Positions 27,248-36,225 are shown, numbered from the stretch's first letter. The stretch: DNA of 64,000 nt from JACMLD01 sp047602295 (GCA_047602295.1 JASGHP010000001.1:3534001-3598000), one strand, 5' to 3'. Translations and numbers: made by a program. The notes: generated by a model from the sequence alone, not told the origin.

Positions 27248-27652
27248 TTATAATTTTCTCCAGATAGAACTTCCACCATCTTGCAGGCAATTGGAAGAAT
27301 TGAAAAATAATTGACCATTATCTACAGTCACATAATCATCAATCACAAAAGAAGAATCAGTAGTAGTAAAGAATACCTGCTTATCATCACCATAGCAATC
27401 TTTTCTTTCTTTTAAAGAGTAGCGACCCTTAAAGATTAACGTATCGTGGCTGAATCTTTCAAAGCTGCCGTCTTTGCCAATAACAATGATTCTGCCATTG
27501 CCCGCAGGAAGGCGTACTCCATTAAATGGATAACCGGAGAACGTAACATATTCCCAACTGCCCGTTATCTGGTTTCTTACGGCTGCGGCATTGTCTTTTT
27601 TACAAGCTGATAACAACAATAAAATGATGGAGAATAATAATAGCTGTTTCAT
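27248..27652 (-). CDS. Lipocalin-like lipoprotein
   Basis: About 134 residues from ATG 27652, with lipobox LLSAC at about residues 12-16 followed by KKD. The mature part opens ITGSWEYVTFSGYPFNG and continues as a small beta protein with FSHDTLIFKGRYSL, VFFTTTDSSFVIDDYV and ending SSIWRKL, typical of Bacteroidota lipocalin-like lipoproteins. It is likely attached to the outer membrane; ligand unknown. Confidence 0.72.
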   Translation of the reverse strand: MKQLLLFSIILLLLSACKKDNAAAVRNQITGSWEYVTFSGYPFNGVRLPAGNGRIIVIGKDGSFERFSHDTLIFKGRYSLKERKDCYGDDKQVFFTTTDSSFVIDDYVTVDNGQLFFNSSNCLQDGGSSIWRKL

Positions 27653-27761
27653 GCAATTGCTGACCATTACTATTTCAGCGACGTTGCATGTTTATACAAA
27701 ATTTAATCAGCAGGCCACATAGTCATGCATTTGCTCAACTAACTTTGCAGAATAGTTTTGC

Positions 27762-28037
27762 ATGAAAAAGTACCTGACAGGCATAATGGTTGCGTTGGTA
27801 ATGTTGTTCGGTGTATTAGGCATTACCAATCCTGCTTTCCGGCAGCCGTATAAATTTTTAGACAATGTAGAAGGGAAAGTGGAAAGCAATTACTTTATAT
27901 TTTCAATTTACAAACAATACAGCGGCTACAGCCTTAGCAAAGACGGCAAATACAAAATCTACAAACGTTACCTGGGCATTGCACTCAGCTTCTATGAAAT
28001 AAGCCCTGTATACGAAGAGCGCTACCAGGGCAATTGA
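27762..28037 (+). CDS. Small membrane-anchored protein
   Basis: 91 residues: one N-terminal hydrophobic helix (about 4-24) then ITNPAFRQPYKFLDNVEGKVESNYFIFSIYKQYSG and a Tyr/Lys-rich tail. A TAACTTTG box (27740-27747), an exact fit to the Bacteroidota -7 element, lies 14 bases before the ATG, which would leave a very short leader. No family is recognised with confidence. Confidence 0.65.
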   Translation: MKKYLTGIMVALVMLFGVLGITNPAFRQPYKFLDNVEGKVESNYFIFSIYKQYSGYSLSKDGKYKIYKRYLGIALSFYEISPVYEERYQGN

Positions 28038-28074
28038 CAAACGCACACAGTTAGAACACAGCGTACATTCTTCT

Positions 28075-28082
28075 TATCTTTG
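28075..28082 (+). promoter_or_regulatory. -7 box of the thiolase gene
   Basis: TATCTTTG, an exact TAnnTTTG match, 16 bases before the start codon. A weak TTAG lies about 24 bases upstream as possible -33 element. Confidence 0.5.
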
Positions 28083-28098
28083 CATTTCAATTTTGCAT

Positions 28099-29277
28099 AT
28101 GAAAGAAGTTGTTATAATAGCTGCTGCCAGAACGCCCATTGGCAGTTTTGGAGGATCGCTAAAATCATTATCTGCTACACAGTTGGGTGCCGCCGCCATA
28201 AAAGGAGTTATTGCCAAAGCAGGTATTCAGCCTTCATTAATACAGGATGTATTGATGGGTTGCGTTATACAGGCTAACCTGGGCCAGGCACCGGCAAGAC
28301 AGGCAGCCAAATATGCAGGGCTGCCCAATGAAGTAAACTGCACTACCGTAAATAAAGTATGCGCCAGCGGCATGAAAGCCATAGCACAGGCAGCACAAAG
28401 TATTTTGCTGGGCGATGCTGATATAGTAATAGCTGGTGGCATGGAAAGCATGAGCAATATTCCTTTTTATACAGACCAGTTGCGCTGGGGAAATAAATAT
28501 GGCAATACCAGTTTAATAGATGGATTGGTAAAAGACGGGCTTACAGATGTGTACGATGGAAAAGCGATGGGCTTTGCAGGTGAATTATGTGCCCGTGAAT
28601 GCGGCATTACCCGCGAAGAGCAGGATGCATTTGCTATTGCCAGCTATAAGCGCAGCCAGGCTGCCTGGGAAAAAGGATTGTTTAACGATGAAGTGGTGCC
28701 TGTAGAAATACCACAACGCAAAGGCGACCCGGTTATATTTGCAAAAGACGAAGAGCCATACAATGTAAAATTTGATAAGATTGCCAGCCTTGCACCTGCA
28801 TTTGAAAAAAACGGAACAGTTACTGCGGCTAATGCATCCACCCTTAATGATGGCGCGGCTGCAGTATTACTGATGAGTGCAGAAAAAGCAGCAGCATTGG
28901 GTTTGAAGCCTATTGCAAAAATATTATCTTATGCAGATGCCGAACAGGCCCCGGAATGGTTTACCACAACGCCCAGCATTGCCGTACCAAAAGCAGTAGC
29001 AAAAGCCGGTTTGTCTATGAACGATATTCAATATTGGGAGCTGAATGAAGCTTTTGCAGTAGTGGGAATAGAAAACAGCCGCCGCATGAAGCTTGATCCT
29101 GAAAAAGTAAATGTACATGGTGGCGCAGTAAGTATTGGGCATCCATTGGGTGCAAGTGGCGCCAGGATAATTGTTACTTTAATCAATGTATTGAAAGCCA
29201 ATAAAGCAAAATATGGTGCCGCCGGCATTTGTAATGGGGGAGGTGGCGCCAGCGCTATGGTAATTGAAAACATGTAG
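28099..29277 (+). CDS. Acetyl-CoA C-acyltransferase (thiolase)
   Basis: 392 residues from ATG 28099. It condenses two acetyl-CoA or cleaves acetoacetyl-CoA/3-ketoacyl-CoA in the cytosol. The active-site Cys88 is in VNKVCASGMKA, His348 in GHPLGASGARI and the second Cys378 in CNGGGGASAM. GxxxA loop and length fit the degradative/biosynthetic thiolase family (AtoB-like). It stands alone with its own promoter; no neighbouring beta-oxidation genes are present. Confidence 0.95.
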   Translation: MKEVVIIAAARTPIGSFGGSLKSLSATQLGAAAIKGVIAKAGIQPSLIQDVLMGCVIQANLGQAPARQAAKYAGLPNEVNCTTVNKVCASGMKAIAQAAQSILLGDADIVIAGGMESMSNIPFYTDQLRWGNKYGNTSLIDGLVKDGLTDVYDGKAMGFAGELCARECGITREEQDAFAIASYKRSQAAWEKGLFNDEVVPVEIPQRKGDPVIFAKDEEPYNVKFDKIASLAPAFEKNGTVTAANASTLNDGAAAVLLMSAEKAAALGLKPIAKILSYADAEQAPEWFTTTPSIAVPKAVAKAGLSMNDIQYWELNEAFAVVGIENSRRMKLDPEKVNVHGGAVSIGHPLGASGARIIVTLINVLKANKAKYGAAGICNGGGGASAMVIENM

Positions 29278-29365
29278 TGAGTTATAATTATCCAGATCAA
29301 CAGACCGCCTATTTGCGATAAAAAATAAAAATGCCTATTAACGATAAATTAATGCATTCTGCTGC

Positions 29366-29396
29366 TTGCAACATCAGAAAAGGACTTCTATATTTG
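29366..29396 (+). promoter_or_regulatory. Promoter of the beta-barrel gene at 29426
   Basis: TTG at 29366-29368 and TATATTTG at 29389-29396 (exact -7 consensus) with 20 bases between. Predicted start of transcription near 29401, leaving a leader of about 25 bases. Confidence 0.65.
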
Positions 29397-29425
29397 TCCA
29401 TTCTGTAAAACCTTAAACCCTTTAA

Positions 29426-30028
29426 ATGAAAAAGCCCTTTTTGTTACTATTAGCAGGTCTGCTAACCGCTAGTATTGGTTTCTCACAAAGTTTTATGCAC
29501 GGTGCCGGATTAAATGTTATAGTAGCCACAGCACCTGGTGGCAAGGCAGCAGTAAATGAAGGCTTCAGCTATTCCCCACGTTTTAATTTTATCGAGCAGG
29601 ATAATATGTCTGTTTCTGTAGGCATACCCTTTACCATTGGGGCCTCTTTTAGTTATTCTTCCAGCTATAATAGTTATTATGGCACCAGCAGCAATAGCTC
29701 TTTTAGTTTTATGGCGAATGTTCCATTGGTTATAAACCTAAATATGGGAGCTGGTTCTACCAAGGAAACAGAAAGCCGGTTTGGCTATTTTGTTGGTGGC
29801 GGTTTTGGCTATCATTATGGCAAGTTCAACCTTTCTGATGCACTTGATTATGGCGATGACGGATATACAGAACATAAGACAAGCACTATTGGCCCGGTTG
29901 GTAATGCAGGTGTGCGTTTTGCAGTTGGACGTGGCACACATAATGTAGAAGTAAGGCTTCAATATATGAAAGGAATAAATGACCTGAAAGCAAATATTTT
30001 CGGTTGTGGTGCCGCCTTCAATTTCTAG
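29426..30028 (+). CDS. Predicted outer-membrane beta-barrel protein
   Basis: 200 residues: signal peptide (MKKPFLLLLAGLLTASIGFSQ), then strand-rich sequence with Ser/Tyr/Gly repeats (SFSYSSSYNSYYGTSSNSS) and VRFAVGRGTHNVEVRLQYM, ending in Phe (CGAAFNF). This is the pattern of a small eight-strand barrel. A terminator follows at 30070. Confidence 0.7.
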   Translation: MKKPFLLLLAGLLTASIGFSQSFMHGAGLNVIVATAPGGKAAVNEGFSYSPRFNFIEQDNMSVSVGIPFTIGASFSYSSSYNSYYGTSSNSSFSFMANVPLVINLNMGAGSTKETESRFGYFVGGGFGYHYGKFNLSDALDYGDDGYTEHKTSTIGPVGNAGVRFAVGRGTHNVEVRLQYMKGINDLKANIFGCGAAFNF

Positions 30029-30069
30029 TTGAAGACAAGAATATTTTACCATACATTCTCAAATAATTA

Positions 30070-30097
30070 AAACGTCTGCATAGCAGGCGTTTTTTTG
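30070..30097 (+). terminator. Terminator of the barrel gene
   Basis: Stem AAACGTCTGC/GCAGGCGTTT (10 bp with one G-T pair), loop ATA, followed by eight T. Confidence 0.88.
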
Positions 30098-30145
30098 TGT
30101 TTTTATCATGCACGTGATGATACAGCTTTATAAGTAAATTGCATC

Positions 30146-30661
30146 ATGGAATTAATGATTCGGTACGCAAACACAGCAGATGCAGAAAGTATTGCACTAC
30201 TTAGCAGGAAAACATTTTACGACACGTTTGCAGCAGTCAATAGTAAGGAAGATATGGATAAGTTCATGAACGAAACTTTCAGTATGGATGTGTTGAAAAA
30301 AGAAGTACAAGAGCCTTCCAATATTTTTATAACAGCTTTTATGGGTGATGAATTAGTAGGTTATGCAAAAATGATAGAGAGCGAAAATCCGCCTCAACTA
30401 AGAAATGTAAGCTCTATAGAAATTAGCAGGTTATATGCTGCACAACATATCATTGGTAAAGGTATTGGCAAAGCACTGATGGAAAAATGCATTTCGGTCG
30501 GCATTGAGAAAAACAAATCTGTCATCTGGCTGGGTGTTTGGGAGCACAATCAACGAGCCATCAGTTTCTATACAAAATTTGGCTACCAGAAATTTGGCGA
30601 GCACCCTTTTATATTGGGTAATGATGTGCAGACGGATTGGTTGATGAAGAAGGATTTATAA
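30146..30661 (+). CDS. GNAT-family N-acetyltransferase
   Basis: 171 residues with the GNAT fold: MIRYANTADAESIALLSRKTF at the start, SRLYAAQHIIGKGIGKALMEKC as acetyl-CoA motif A at about 93-115, and WEHNQRAISFYTKFGYQKFGEHPF at about 130-153. It resembles the RimI/PaiA-type group that acetylates small molecules, peptides or spermidine. Substrate unknown. Confidence 0.9.
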   Translation: MELMIRYANTADAESIALLSRKTFYDTFAAVNSKEDMDKFMNETFSMDVLKKEVQEPSNIFITAFMGDELVGYAKMIESENPPQLRNVSSIEISRLYAAQHIIGKGIGKALMEKCISVGIEKNKSVIWLGVWEHNQRAISFYTKFGYQKFGEHPFILGNDVQTDWLMKKDL

Positions 30662-30680
30662 TTTTTAATGGAGCGCAGTT

Positions 30681-31295
30681 TTATACCAGCTTGGTTTCAT
30701 GATAGATATCTGCAAGCGGTATTTCCATTCCAATTGTTTGAATGAGCAGACAGTTTTCTAATTTTTTATATTCATTCAATGCCCAATTTCCGTGTTCATT
30801 AATAGCAAATGCTTCAACATTAATAGATTCAGAATCTATCAAAATGTATTCCTTCAGTGTAGAAATATCACGATAGAGCTTAAATTTAGTACCTCTATCA
30901 TAATTTCTGGTAGATGCAGATAACACCTCAATGATAATGGAAGGATTGATTGCGTTCATTTCGTCATTATTCCTGGTGGCAATTTTATCGCAGAAAACAG
31001 AAATGTCTGGATATGTAAAAAGAGTGTTCTTCTCTATACAAATTCTCTGCTCACTATTATAGGGTTTGCATGGTTTACCTTTTAGGAAATTCTTTATGCT
31101 GGTAATTACATTTAATGCAATTTCGTTGTGCGTCACCTTGGCGCCACTCATGGTAAACATCTCGCCCTGGTAATACTCGTGCTTTTCACCTGATTCAATT
31201 TCATAAGCCAGGTATTCCTCAATAGTAAACATGCTTTTGCCATAAGCTACTTCAGGCTCACGCACCTCACTTATAAAATCATCTGTATCATCCAT
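30681..31295 (-). CDS. Uma2-family (DUF820) PD-(D/E)XK nuclease-like protein, copy 1
   Basis: 204 residues from ATG 31295; the frame is open further but the paralogue at 31342-31956 aligns from here. Nuclease-like core: FTIEEYLAYEIESGEKHEYYQGEMF with Glu residues at the N-terminus, YPDISVFC with the Asp at about 105, PSIIIEVLSAST with the catalytic Glu at about 127, and the Lys of KFKLYRDI. The family is widespread in Bacteroidota and cyanobacteria and often multicopy; nuclease activity is inferred from fold. It is a tandem duplicate of its neighbour. Confidence 0.85.
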   Translation of the reverse strand: MDDTDDFISEVREPEVAYGKSMFTIEEYLAYEIESGEKHEYYQGEMFTMSGAKVTHNEIALNVITSIKNFLKGKPCKPYNSEQRICIEKNTLFTYPDISVFCDKIATRNNDEMNAINPSIIIEVLSASTRNYDRGTKFKLYRDISTLKEYILIDSESINVEAFAINEHGNWALNEYKKLENCLLIQTIGMEIPLADIYHETKLV

Positions 31296-31341
31296 AAAAA
31301 TATTTTTTTTAAAAAGAACGAGATTCAGCGGACATACAATT

Positions 31342-31956
31342 TTAAATAAGTTTTGTGTCCGCATATATTCTGGCAAGCGGTATATTCAGCTGTATGGCTC
31401 GAATAAGAATTGTATCGTCTATCTTTTTGTACTCTTTTAGCTCCCAATTGCCGCTTTCATTAATAATAAACGATTCAATGCTGATGGATTCCGAATCAAT
31501 TAAAATGTATTCTTTCAGAGAAGGTATATCGCGATACAATTTAAATTTAGTTCCCCTGTCGTAGCTTTTAGTAGAAGCAGATAATACCTCAATAATAACA
31601 GACGGATTAAGTGCATTCATCTCATCGTTATTTCTGGTTTCAATTTTGCTGCAGAAAATAGATATATCCGGATAAGTGAAAAGCGTATTTTTTTCAACAT
31701 AGATGCGCTGATCGCTTGTAAAAGGCTTGCAAGGTTTCCCAATTAAGTGATTTAAAAAAGCGTGGTTAGCATTTTGAACAATTTGATTGTGCGTTACCTT
31801 TGCGCCACTCATCACAAACATCTCGCCCTGGTAGTACTCATGTTTTTCACCTGATTCAATTTCATACGCCAGGTATTCCTCAATGGTAAACACGCTTTTG
31901 CCATAGGCTACTGCCGGCTCACGCACTTCGCTTATAAAATCATCATCCTCATACAT
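31342..31956 (-). CDS. Uma2-family (DUF820) PD-(D/E)XK nuclease-like protein, copy 2
   Basis: 204 residues, the same length as copy 1 and nearly identical over the first 55 residues (the block from DDFISEVREP to SGAKVTHN), then diverging in the middle (NHAFLNHLIGKPCKPF versus TSIKNFLKGKPCKPY) and partly matching again at YDRGTKFKLYRDI and KEYILIDSES. PD-(D/E)XK positions are kept: YPDISIFC, PSVIIEVLSAST and KFKLYRD. The two genes lie 46 bases apart in one orientation. Uneven identity suggests duplication followed by gene conversion. Confidence 0.85.
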   Translation of the reverse strand: MYEDDDFISEVREPAVAYGKSVFTIEEYLAYEIESGEKHEYYQGEMFVMSGAKVTHNQIVQNANHAFLNHLIGKPCKPFTSDQRIYVEKNTLFTYPDISIFCSKIETRNNDEMNALNPSVIIEVLSASTKSYDRGTKFKLYRDIPSLKEYILIDSESISIESFIINESGNWELKEYKKIDDTILIRAIQLNIPLARIYADTKLI

Positions 31957-32025
31957 AGCGCTGTAATTTTTCTGCTAAGCTATAAAACCTTTACAGGGAA
32001 AACACATATTTATTACAGCTATATG

Positions 32026-33009
32026 CTAACGTTCCTTTATAGCTTTTATAATTTTCACCGCATGTTCGCGACTGTTCTCTATAAACAACCTGTGTGTATT
32101 CATGCCACCACAGATAACCCCGGCAAGAAAAATGTTTTTAACATTGGTCTCATGGGTTTCTTCATCAATAGCAGGCGTCATTACTTCATCTGCAGAAAGC
32201 TGCACTCCTATATTGCGCAAAAACTGAAGGTTCGGTTGGTAGCCGGTGGTAGCTATTACCCAATCATTCGGAATGGCCACCTCTCCTTCAGGCGTTGATA
32301 TTATTACTTCATGTTCTTTTATCTCTTTTATAGTTGAATGATAATACGCTTTAATGGAACCTTCCTGTATGCGGTTGACAATATCAGGCCGCACCCAATA
32401 TTTTACCCGGGCACCTATCTCTTCCTTTCTTATTACCATAGTCACTTCCGCGCCTTTGCGCCATGTTTCTAAAGCTGCATCTACAGAAGAGTTTTGAGCT
32501 CCCACTACCAATACTTTTTGAAAAGCGTATGGATGAGGTTCTTTGTAATAGTGCGTCACTTTAGGCAAATCTTCTCCCGGCACTTTTAAGAGATAAGGTA
32601 TATCATAAAAACCTGTTGCAATAATAATTGCATTGGCAGTATATGTTTGTTTGCTACTGGTAATGATAAAAAAAGGGTTGCCGTTTTTAGCATCCTTAGC
32701 AATTGCTGTTACCTCTTCGTATAAATGAATATTCAGTTGATAAGAAGTTGTTACACGCCTGTAATACTCCAATGCTTCTGCACGTGTCGGTTTTGCGTTG
32801 TTAGATACAAAAGGAACACCGCCAATCTCCAATCGCTCGGAAGTGGAGAAGAAAGTCATGTTAGCAGGATAGTGGTACAATGAATTTACCAGGCTGCCTT
32901 TTTCAAGAATAAGATAATCAAGCCCGTTTTTTTTTGCCTCCAGTGCACAAGCTAGTCCAATGGGGCCGCCGCCTATAATTACTATGGTATAATGAGAAGT
33001 TTTACTCAA
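32026..33009 (-). CDS. ypdA: YpdA-type bacillithiol disulfide reductase / thioredoxin reductase-like
   Basis: 327 residues, a cytosolic FAD/NADPH flavoprotein. FAD motif IVIIGGGPIGLACALEAKK at 9-27 and NADPH motif VLVVGAQNSSVDAALETWRKGA at about 167-187 are intact; ATTGYQPNLQFLRNIG at about 253-268 is typical of YpdA. There is no CxxC pair, in line with YpdA and unlike thioredoxin reductase. YpdA reduces bacillithiol disulfide, a thiol found in many Bacteroidota. The start is TTG at 33009 with no upstream ATG; a TACATTTG box (33021-33028, minus strand) would give a leader of only about 7 bases. Confidence 0.88.
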   Translation of the reverse strand: MSKTSHYTIVIIGGGPIGLACALEAKKNGLDYLILEKGSLVNSLYHYPANMTFFSTSERLEIGGVPFVSNNAKPTRAEALEYYRRVTTSYQLNIHLYEEVTAIAKDAKNGNPFFIITSSKQTYTANAIIIATGFYDIPYLLKVPGEDLPKVTHYYKEPHPYAFQKVLVVGAQNSSVDAALETWRKGAEVTMVIRKEEIGARVKYWVRPDIVNRIQEGSIKAYYHSTIKEIKEHEVIISTPEGEVAIPNDWVIATTGYQPNLQFLRNIGVQLSADEVMTPAIDEETHETNVKNIFLAGVICGGMNTHRLFIENSREHAVKIIKAIKER

Positions 33010-33085
33010 TTTTTTTTTTGCAAATGTAACGCAATCTGTTTTGCCACTGCTTAACTAGCAGGATGCAAAAGCAAGATCAATTGCT

Positions 33086-33093
33086 TACATTTG
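33086..33093 (+). promoter_or_regulatory. -7 box of the fructose-bisphosphatase gene
   Basis: TACATTTG, an exact TAnnTTTG match, 31 bases before the start codon. The -33 element is not clear. Confidence 0.5.
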
Positions 33094-33124
33094 GATAGCA
33101 CTTCTTCACCCCTAAAAAACTTGT

Positions 33125-34153
33125 ATGAGCAATACCAACAGAACGGTAGTTACACTTGACGAGTTTACTATTCAGCAATTAAGGCAATTTCCACATGCTA
33201 CCGGCGAGCTAAGCGGTTTGTTACGCAATATTGGCCTGGCCGCCAAAAGAGTTAATGTTGAAGTAAATAAAGCTGGTTTGGTAGACATTCTTGGTGATGC
33301 CGGCTCAGTAAATGTACAGGGCGAAGAAGTAAAGAAGCTGGATGAATTTGCCAATAACCAGTTCATACGTGTATTAAAGCAGGGCATTAGTTGTGCTGGT
33401 ATTGCCAGTGAAGAATTAGACGATTTCGTTGCTTTTGATGATGAAATCAGCAACCAGTCTAAATACGTTTGCATGTTTGACCCGTTGGATGGCAGTGGTA
33501 ATATAGATGTGAACATTTCCATCGGGACTATTTTTGGTGTGTACAGGAGGGTTTCACCTAAAGGTAGCCCGGTAACACAGGCAGATTTTCTGCAGCCAGG
33601 AAAAAACCAGGTAGCTGCCGGTTATGTAGTGTATGGTTCTTCTACTATGCTGGTATATGCTACGCGAAGAGGTGTTAACGGTTTTACACTCGACCCTTCT
33701 ATTGGAGAATATTGTATGAGCCATCCAAATATGCAATGCCCTACTGATGGCAAAATATATTCTGTTAACCACGGTAACTTTTTCAGATATGCCAAAAGCG
33801 TTCAACAATACATTAATGGTTGCCAGAAAAAAGACAGCACTACCGGCGGCCCTTATGCGCAGCGTTATATCGGCAGTATGGTTTCCGATGTGCATCGCAA
33901 TCTTTTAAAAGGTGGCATTTTCATGTATCCCGGCACTTTAGAAAAGCCCGGTGGCAAACTAAGGCTAATGTACGAATGCAATCCCTTTGCGTTTATTGCA
34001 GAAGTGGCTGGTGGCAAGGCTACAGATGGCAAACAACGCATTCTGGATATACAGCCTACTACCTTACATCAACGCTCTCCTTTATTTATCGGCAGCAAAA
34101 ACATGATGGAAGAGCTGGAAGGCTTTATCAAAAAAGATCCTGACTTTAAATAA
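33125..34153 (+). CDS. fbp: Class I fructose-1,6-bisphosphatase
   Basis: 342 residues, of normal length. It hydrolyses fructose 1,6-bisphosphate to fructose 6-phosphate, the control step of gluconeogenesis. Metal-binding FDPLDGSGNID is at about 118-128 (usual form FDPLDGSSNID), substrate-binding YIGSMVSDVHRNLLKGGIFMYPG at about 247-269, and the metal Glu in KLRLMYECNPFAFIAEVAGG at about 278-297. No regulator is adjacent. Confidence 0.96.
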   Translation: MSNTNRTVVTLDEFTIQQLRQFPHATGELSGLLRNIGLAAKRVNVEVNKAGLVDILGDAGSVNVQGEEVKKLDEFANNQFIRVLKQGISCAGIASEELDDFVAFDDEISNQSKYVCMFDPLDGSGNIDVNISIGTIFGVYRRVSPKGSPVTQADFLQPGKNQVAAGYVVYGSSTMLVYATRRGVNGFTLDPSIGEYCMSHPNMQCPTDGKIYSVNHGNFFRYAKSVQQYINGCQKKDSTTGGPYAQRYIGSMVSDVHRNLLKGGIFMYPGTLEKPGGKLRLMYECNPFAFIAEVAGGKATDGKQRILDIQPTTLHQRSPLFIGSKNMMEELEGFIKKDPDFK

Positions 34154-34290
34154 GGGAATTATTATACCAGCAACAGTTGTCATTGCAGCATTGTTGCGTC
34201 GCAATCCCTTCAGCTTTTACAGCCATTGGCATCTTCAGGCTGTAATAAAACCTGCCTGCTAACAATTAAATGAGCTTTCACTGCAAGTGC

Positions 34291-34298
34291 TATATTTG
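34291..34298 (+). promoter_or_regulatory. -7 box of the GNAT gene at 34334
   Basis: TATATTTG, an exact TAnnTTTG match, 35 bases before the start codon. The -33 element is unclear. Confidence 0.5.
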
Positions 34299-34333
34299 CT
34301 GTCTTTTATTATTAAAATTTCCATATTACTGCT

Positions 34334-34795
34334 ATGATTGAAATAATAGAATACCACGATAAATACGCCAGTGATTTTAAAGACTTGAATATGGAGTGGC
34401 TGACCAAATACAACCTGGCAGAAAGCCATGACCTGGAAGTGCTTAATGATCCACGCGGTACAATACTTAACACAGGCGGCAAGATTTTCCTGGCAAAAGA
34501 AGGAGAAGAGATTGTTGGCACTGCAGCCATTGCTAAATCTTCTGCCGGTAGCGGCCAGTTTGAGTTGGCGAAAATGTCTGTTGCGCCAACTCACCGGGGC
34601 AAAGGCATTGCTAAAATACTATTACAGCATTGCCTGGATGCGGCAAAAGAACTCAATGCAAATCGTATTATTCTCTTTTCAAATCATCAGCTAGTAGCTG
34701 CATTGGAGATGTATAAGAAATTTGGCTTTAAAGACATATCAGTAGACGATTCTCCATTTGAAACTGCTGATGTAAAAATGGAACTGGTGCTCTGA
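34334..34795 (+). CDS. GNAT-family N-acetyltransferase
   Basis: 153 residues. Acetyl-CoA motif ELAKMSVAPTHRGKGIAKILLQHC is at about 75-98 and the C-terminal ALEMYKKFGFKDISVDDSPFETADVKMEL ends the domain. It resembles the arsN2/YjdJ-like group of small GNATs. A word tract (GAATGTGAAAATGTGG) starts at its TGA stop codon. Substrate unknown. Confidence 0.9.
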   Translation: MIEIIEYHDKYASDFKDLNMEWLTKYNLAESHDLEVLNDPRGTILNTGGKIFLAKEGEEIVGTAAIAKSSAGSGQFELAKMSVAPTHRGKGIAKILLQHCLDAAKELNANRIILFSNHQLVAALEMYKKFGFKDISVDDSPFETADVKMELVL

Positions 34796-34936
34796 GAATG
34801 TGAAAATGTGGCAAATGTGATAAATGTGAAAATGCTTTTGAAACGATAATTGCATACAATTAACATCTACAATCCGCTGACTTCGTTCAAAATTTTCACA
34901 TTTCCACCTTTCTCACATTTTCACATTTCTATTCTA
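34793..34936. repeat. Convergent spacer with inverted AATGTGAAAATGTG tracts
   Basis: From the TGA of the GNAT gene, AATGTGAAAATGTGGCAAATG words run to 34836; bases 34891-34932 carry the reverse complement, which on the minus strand starts a few bases after the stop of the 34934-35479 gene. The two arms of about 37 bases could form a long stem around a 54-base centre, and may act as a two-way terminator. The same word recurs at 38010-38045. Confidence 0.85.
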
Positions 34937-35479
34937 CTTCAGCTCTCCACGGTCTGCCATTGCTGCAATATCTGCAAGCCCTTTATCAAATTGTGGCCCC
35001 ATTAGCTTGCCCATAAACAATCCCATCCAATGAGAAAAAGGATTGGCGCCCATATCGGTGTCCATATACCAGGTAAGATTGGTTTTGCCTCCGTCCGGTT
35101 TCATAATATATCCGCCCATAGCAGGTGTATCAAACCCTTCAAAATTGAGGCGGGTAACAACCTTATTGCCGGGAACGCTTTCGTCAATGGTTAACTGTCC
35201 TTTGCCTACGTTTTTATTGGTGCTTTCCCATTTGTACCATGCCCCAGTGCCTGTTGTTTGAGGGCCGTATTCTACTTTCCATTTAGCATCAAGTTTGTTC
35301 CAGGGCATCCATTTGTCGTAAGTCTTTAAATCATTAACAAGATTGTATACGGCAGTTGGGCTGGCGTTAACGGTAGCGCTTCTTTCAATATGCACTTTGC
35401 GTGGTAAGAAAAGGCCTATTACTGCAACAAGCAGGATAAGAATAAGGAGCCAGGAAAGTACTTTTTTTAATATTCTCAT
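34934..35479 (-). CDS. SRPBCC-family (START-like) membrane-anchored protein
   Basis: About 181 residues from ATG 35479. An N-terminal helix (MRILKKVLSWLLILILLVAVIGLF) anchors it; then PRKVHIERSATVNASPTAVYNLVNDLKTYDKWMPWNKLD is the usual start of polyketide-cyclase/SRPBCC domains, followed by the helix-grip fold and GLFMGKLMGPQFDKGLADIAA. It probably binds a lipid or other hydrophobic ligand at the periplasmic side; function unknown. Confidence 0.85.
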   Translation of the reverse strand: MRILKKVLSWLLILILLVAVIGLFLPRKVHIERSATVNASPTAVYNLVNDLKTYDKWMPWNKLDAKWKVEYGPQTTGTGAWYKWESTNKNVGKGQLTIDESVPGNKVVTRLNFEGFDTPAMGGYIMKPDGGKTNLTWYMDTDMGANPFSHWMGLFMGKLMGPQFDKGLADIAAMADRGELK

Positions 35480-35700
35480 ATAGCAGTTTTTTGAGGGTGA
35501 TAAATGATAAAAGGTTTGAGGTTTGTTATTAACACTTAGTAAGTTAAGTATTTGTAATTGATTGCCCAAAGTTGCACTTGATTTTTCCGCTTTCCGATAG
35601 CAAGAATTCTTACCCGCTGATTTTTGAACCACCTGAACAGGTAACTTCGCTGCCAGCGCTTTGCAATTAATAAATAGAATAAATTAACCAATACAACAGC

Positions 35701-36225
35701 ATGAGTTTGCTAACCCAGTTTAAGCAGGTAAAATGTTTTGCTTTTGATGTGGATGGTGTATTAACGGATGGCTCTTTAATATTGATGGACGATGGACAAA
35801 TGCTAAGAAGCATGAATACCAAGGATGGTTATGCGCTGCAACTGGCTGTAAAAAAAGGTTACCATATAGTCATTATTTCCGGTGGCAATGGAGCCGAAGG
35901 CGCTAAGCTGCGATTGCAAAAACTGGGTATTACAGCAATCTATTTTGGCGTCCACAATAAAAAAGAATTATTAAATACCTATATAAAAGATAATGGTATT
36001 TCTATTGAAGAGGTATTGTTTATGGGCGATGACATACCCGATTATGAAGCTTTGAAAGCAGCCGGGCTTGGCTGTTGCCCTGCGGATGCGGTTGCAGAAA
36101 TAAAGAGCATTTCAAAATATATTGCTAGCTTGCCGGGTGGTCGTGGTTGCGCAAGAGAAGTAATAGAAAAAGTGCTAAAACTAAATGACCATTGGCATGT
36201 GGACACGAGTATTGCCAGCAAATAA
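35701..36225 (+). CDS. kdsC: 3-deoxy-D-manno-octulosonate 8-phosphate phosphatase (KdsC-type HAD)
   Basis: 174 residues, HAD subfamily IIIA without a cap. Nucleophile motif FDVDGVLTDG carries Asp16 and Asp18; motif II is the Ser in IISGG (about 59), motif III the Lys in HNKKELL (about 87) and motif IV GDDIPDYEAL at about 108-117. It removes phosphate from Kdo-8-P in lipopolysaccharide synthesis, and shows that this is an outer-membrane organism. It heads the cluster kdsC-ubiA-maf. Confidence 0.94.
   Translation: MSLLTQFKQVKCFAFDVDGVLTDGSLILMDDGQMLRSMNTKDGYALQLAVKKGYHIVIISGGNGAEGAKLRLQKLGITAIYFGVHNKKELLNTYIKDNGISIEEVLFMGDDIPDYEALKAAGLGCCPADAVAEIKSISKYIASLPGGRGCAREVIEKVLKLNDHWHVDTSIASK

Noticed and set aside
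34798..34930. Insertion sequence remnant
   Set aside because: The inverted arms are made of short repeated words anchored at stop codons; there is no transposase fragment.
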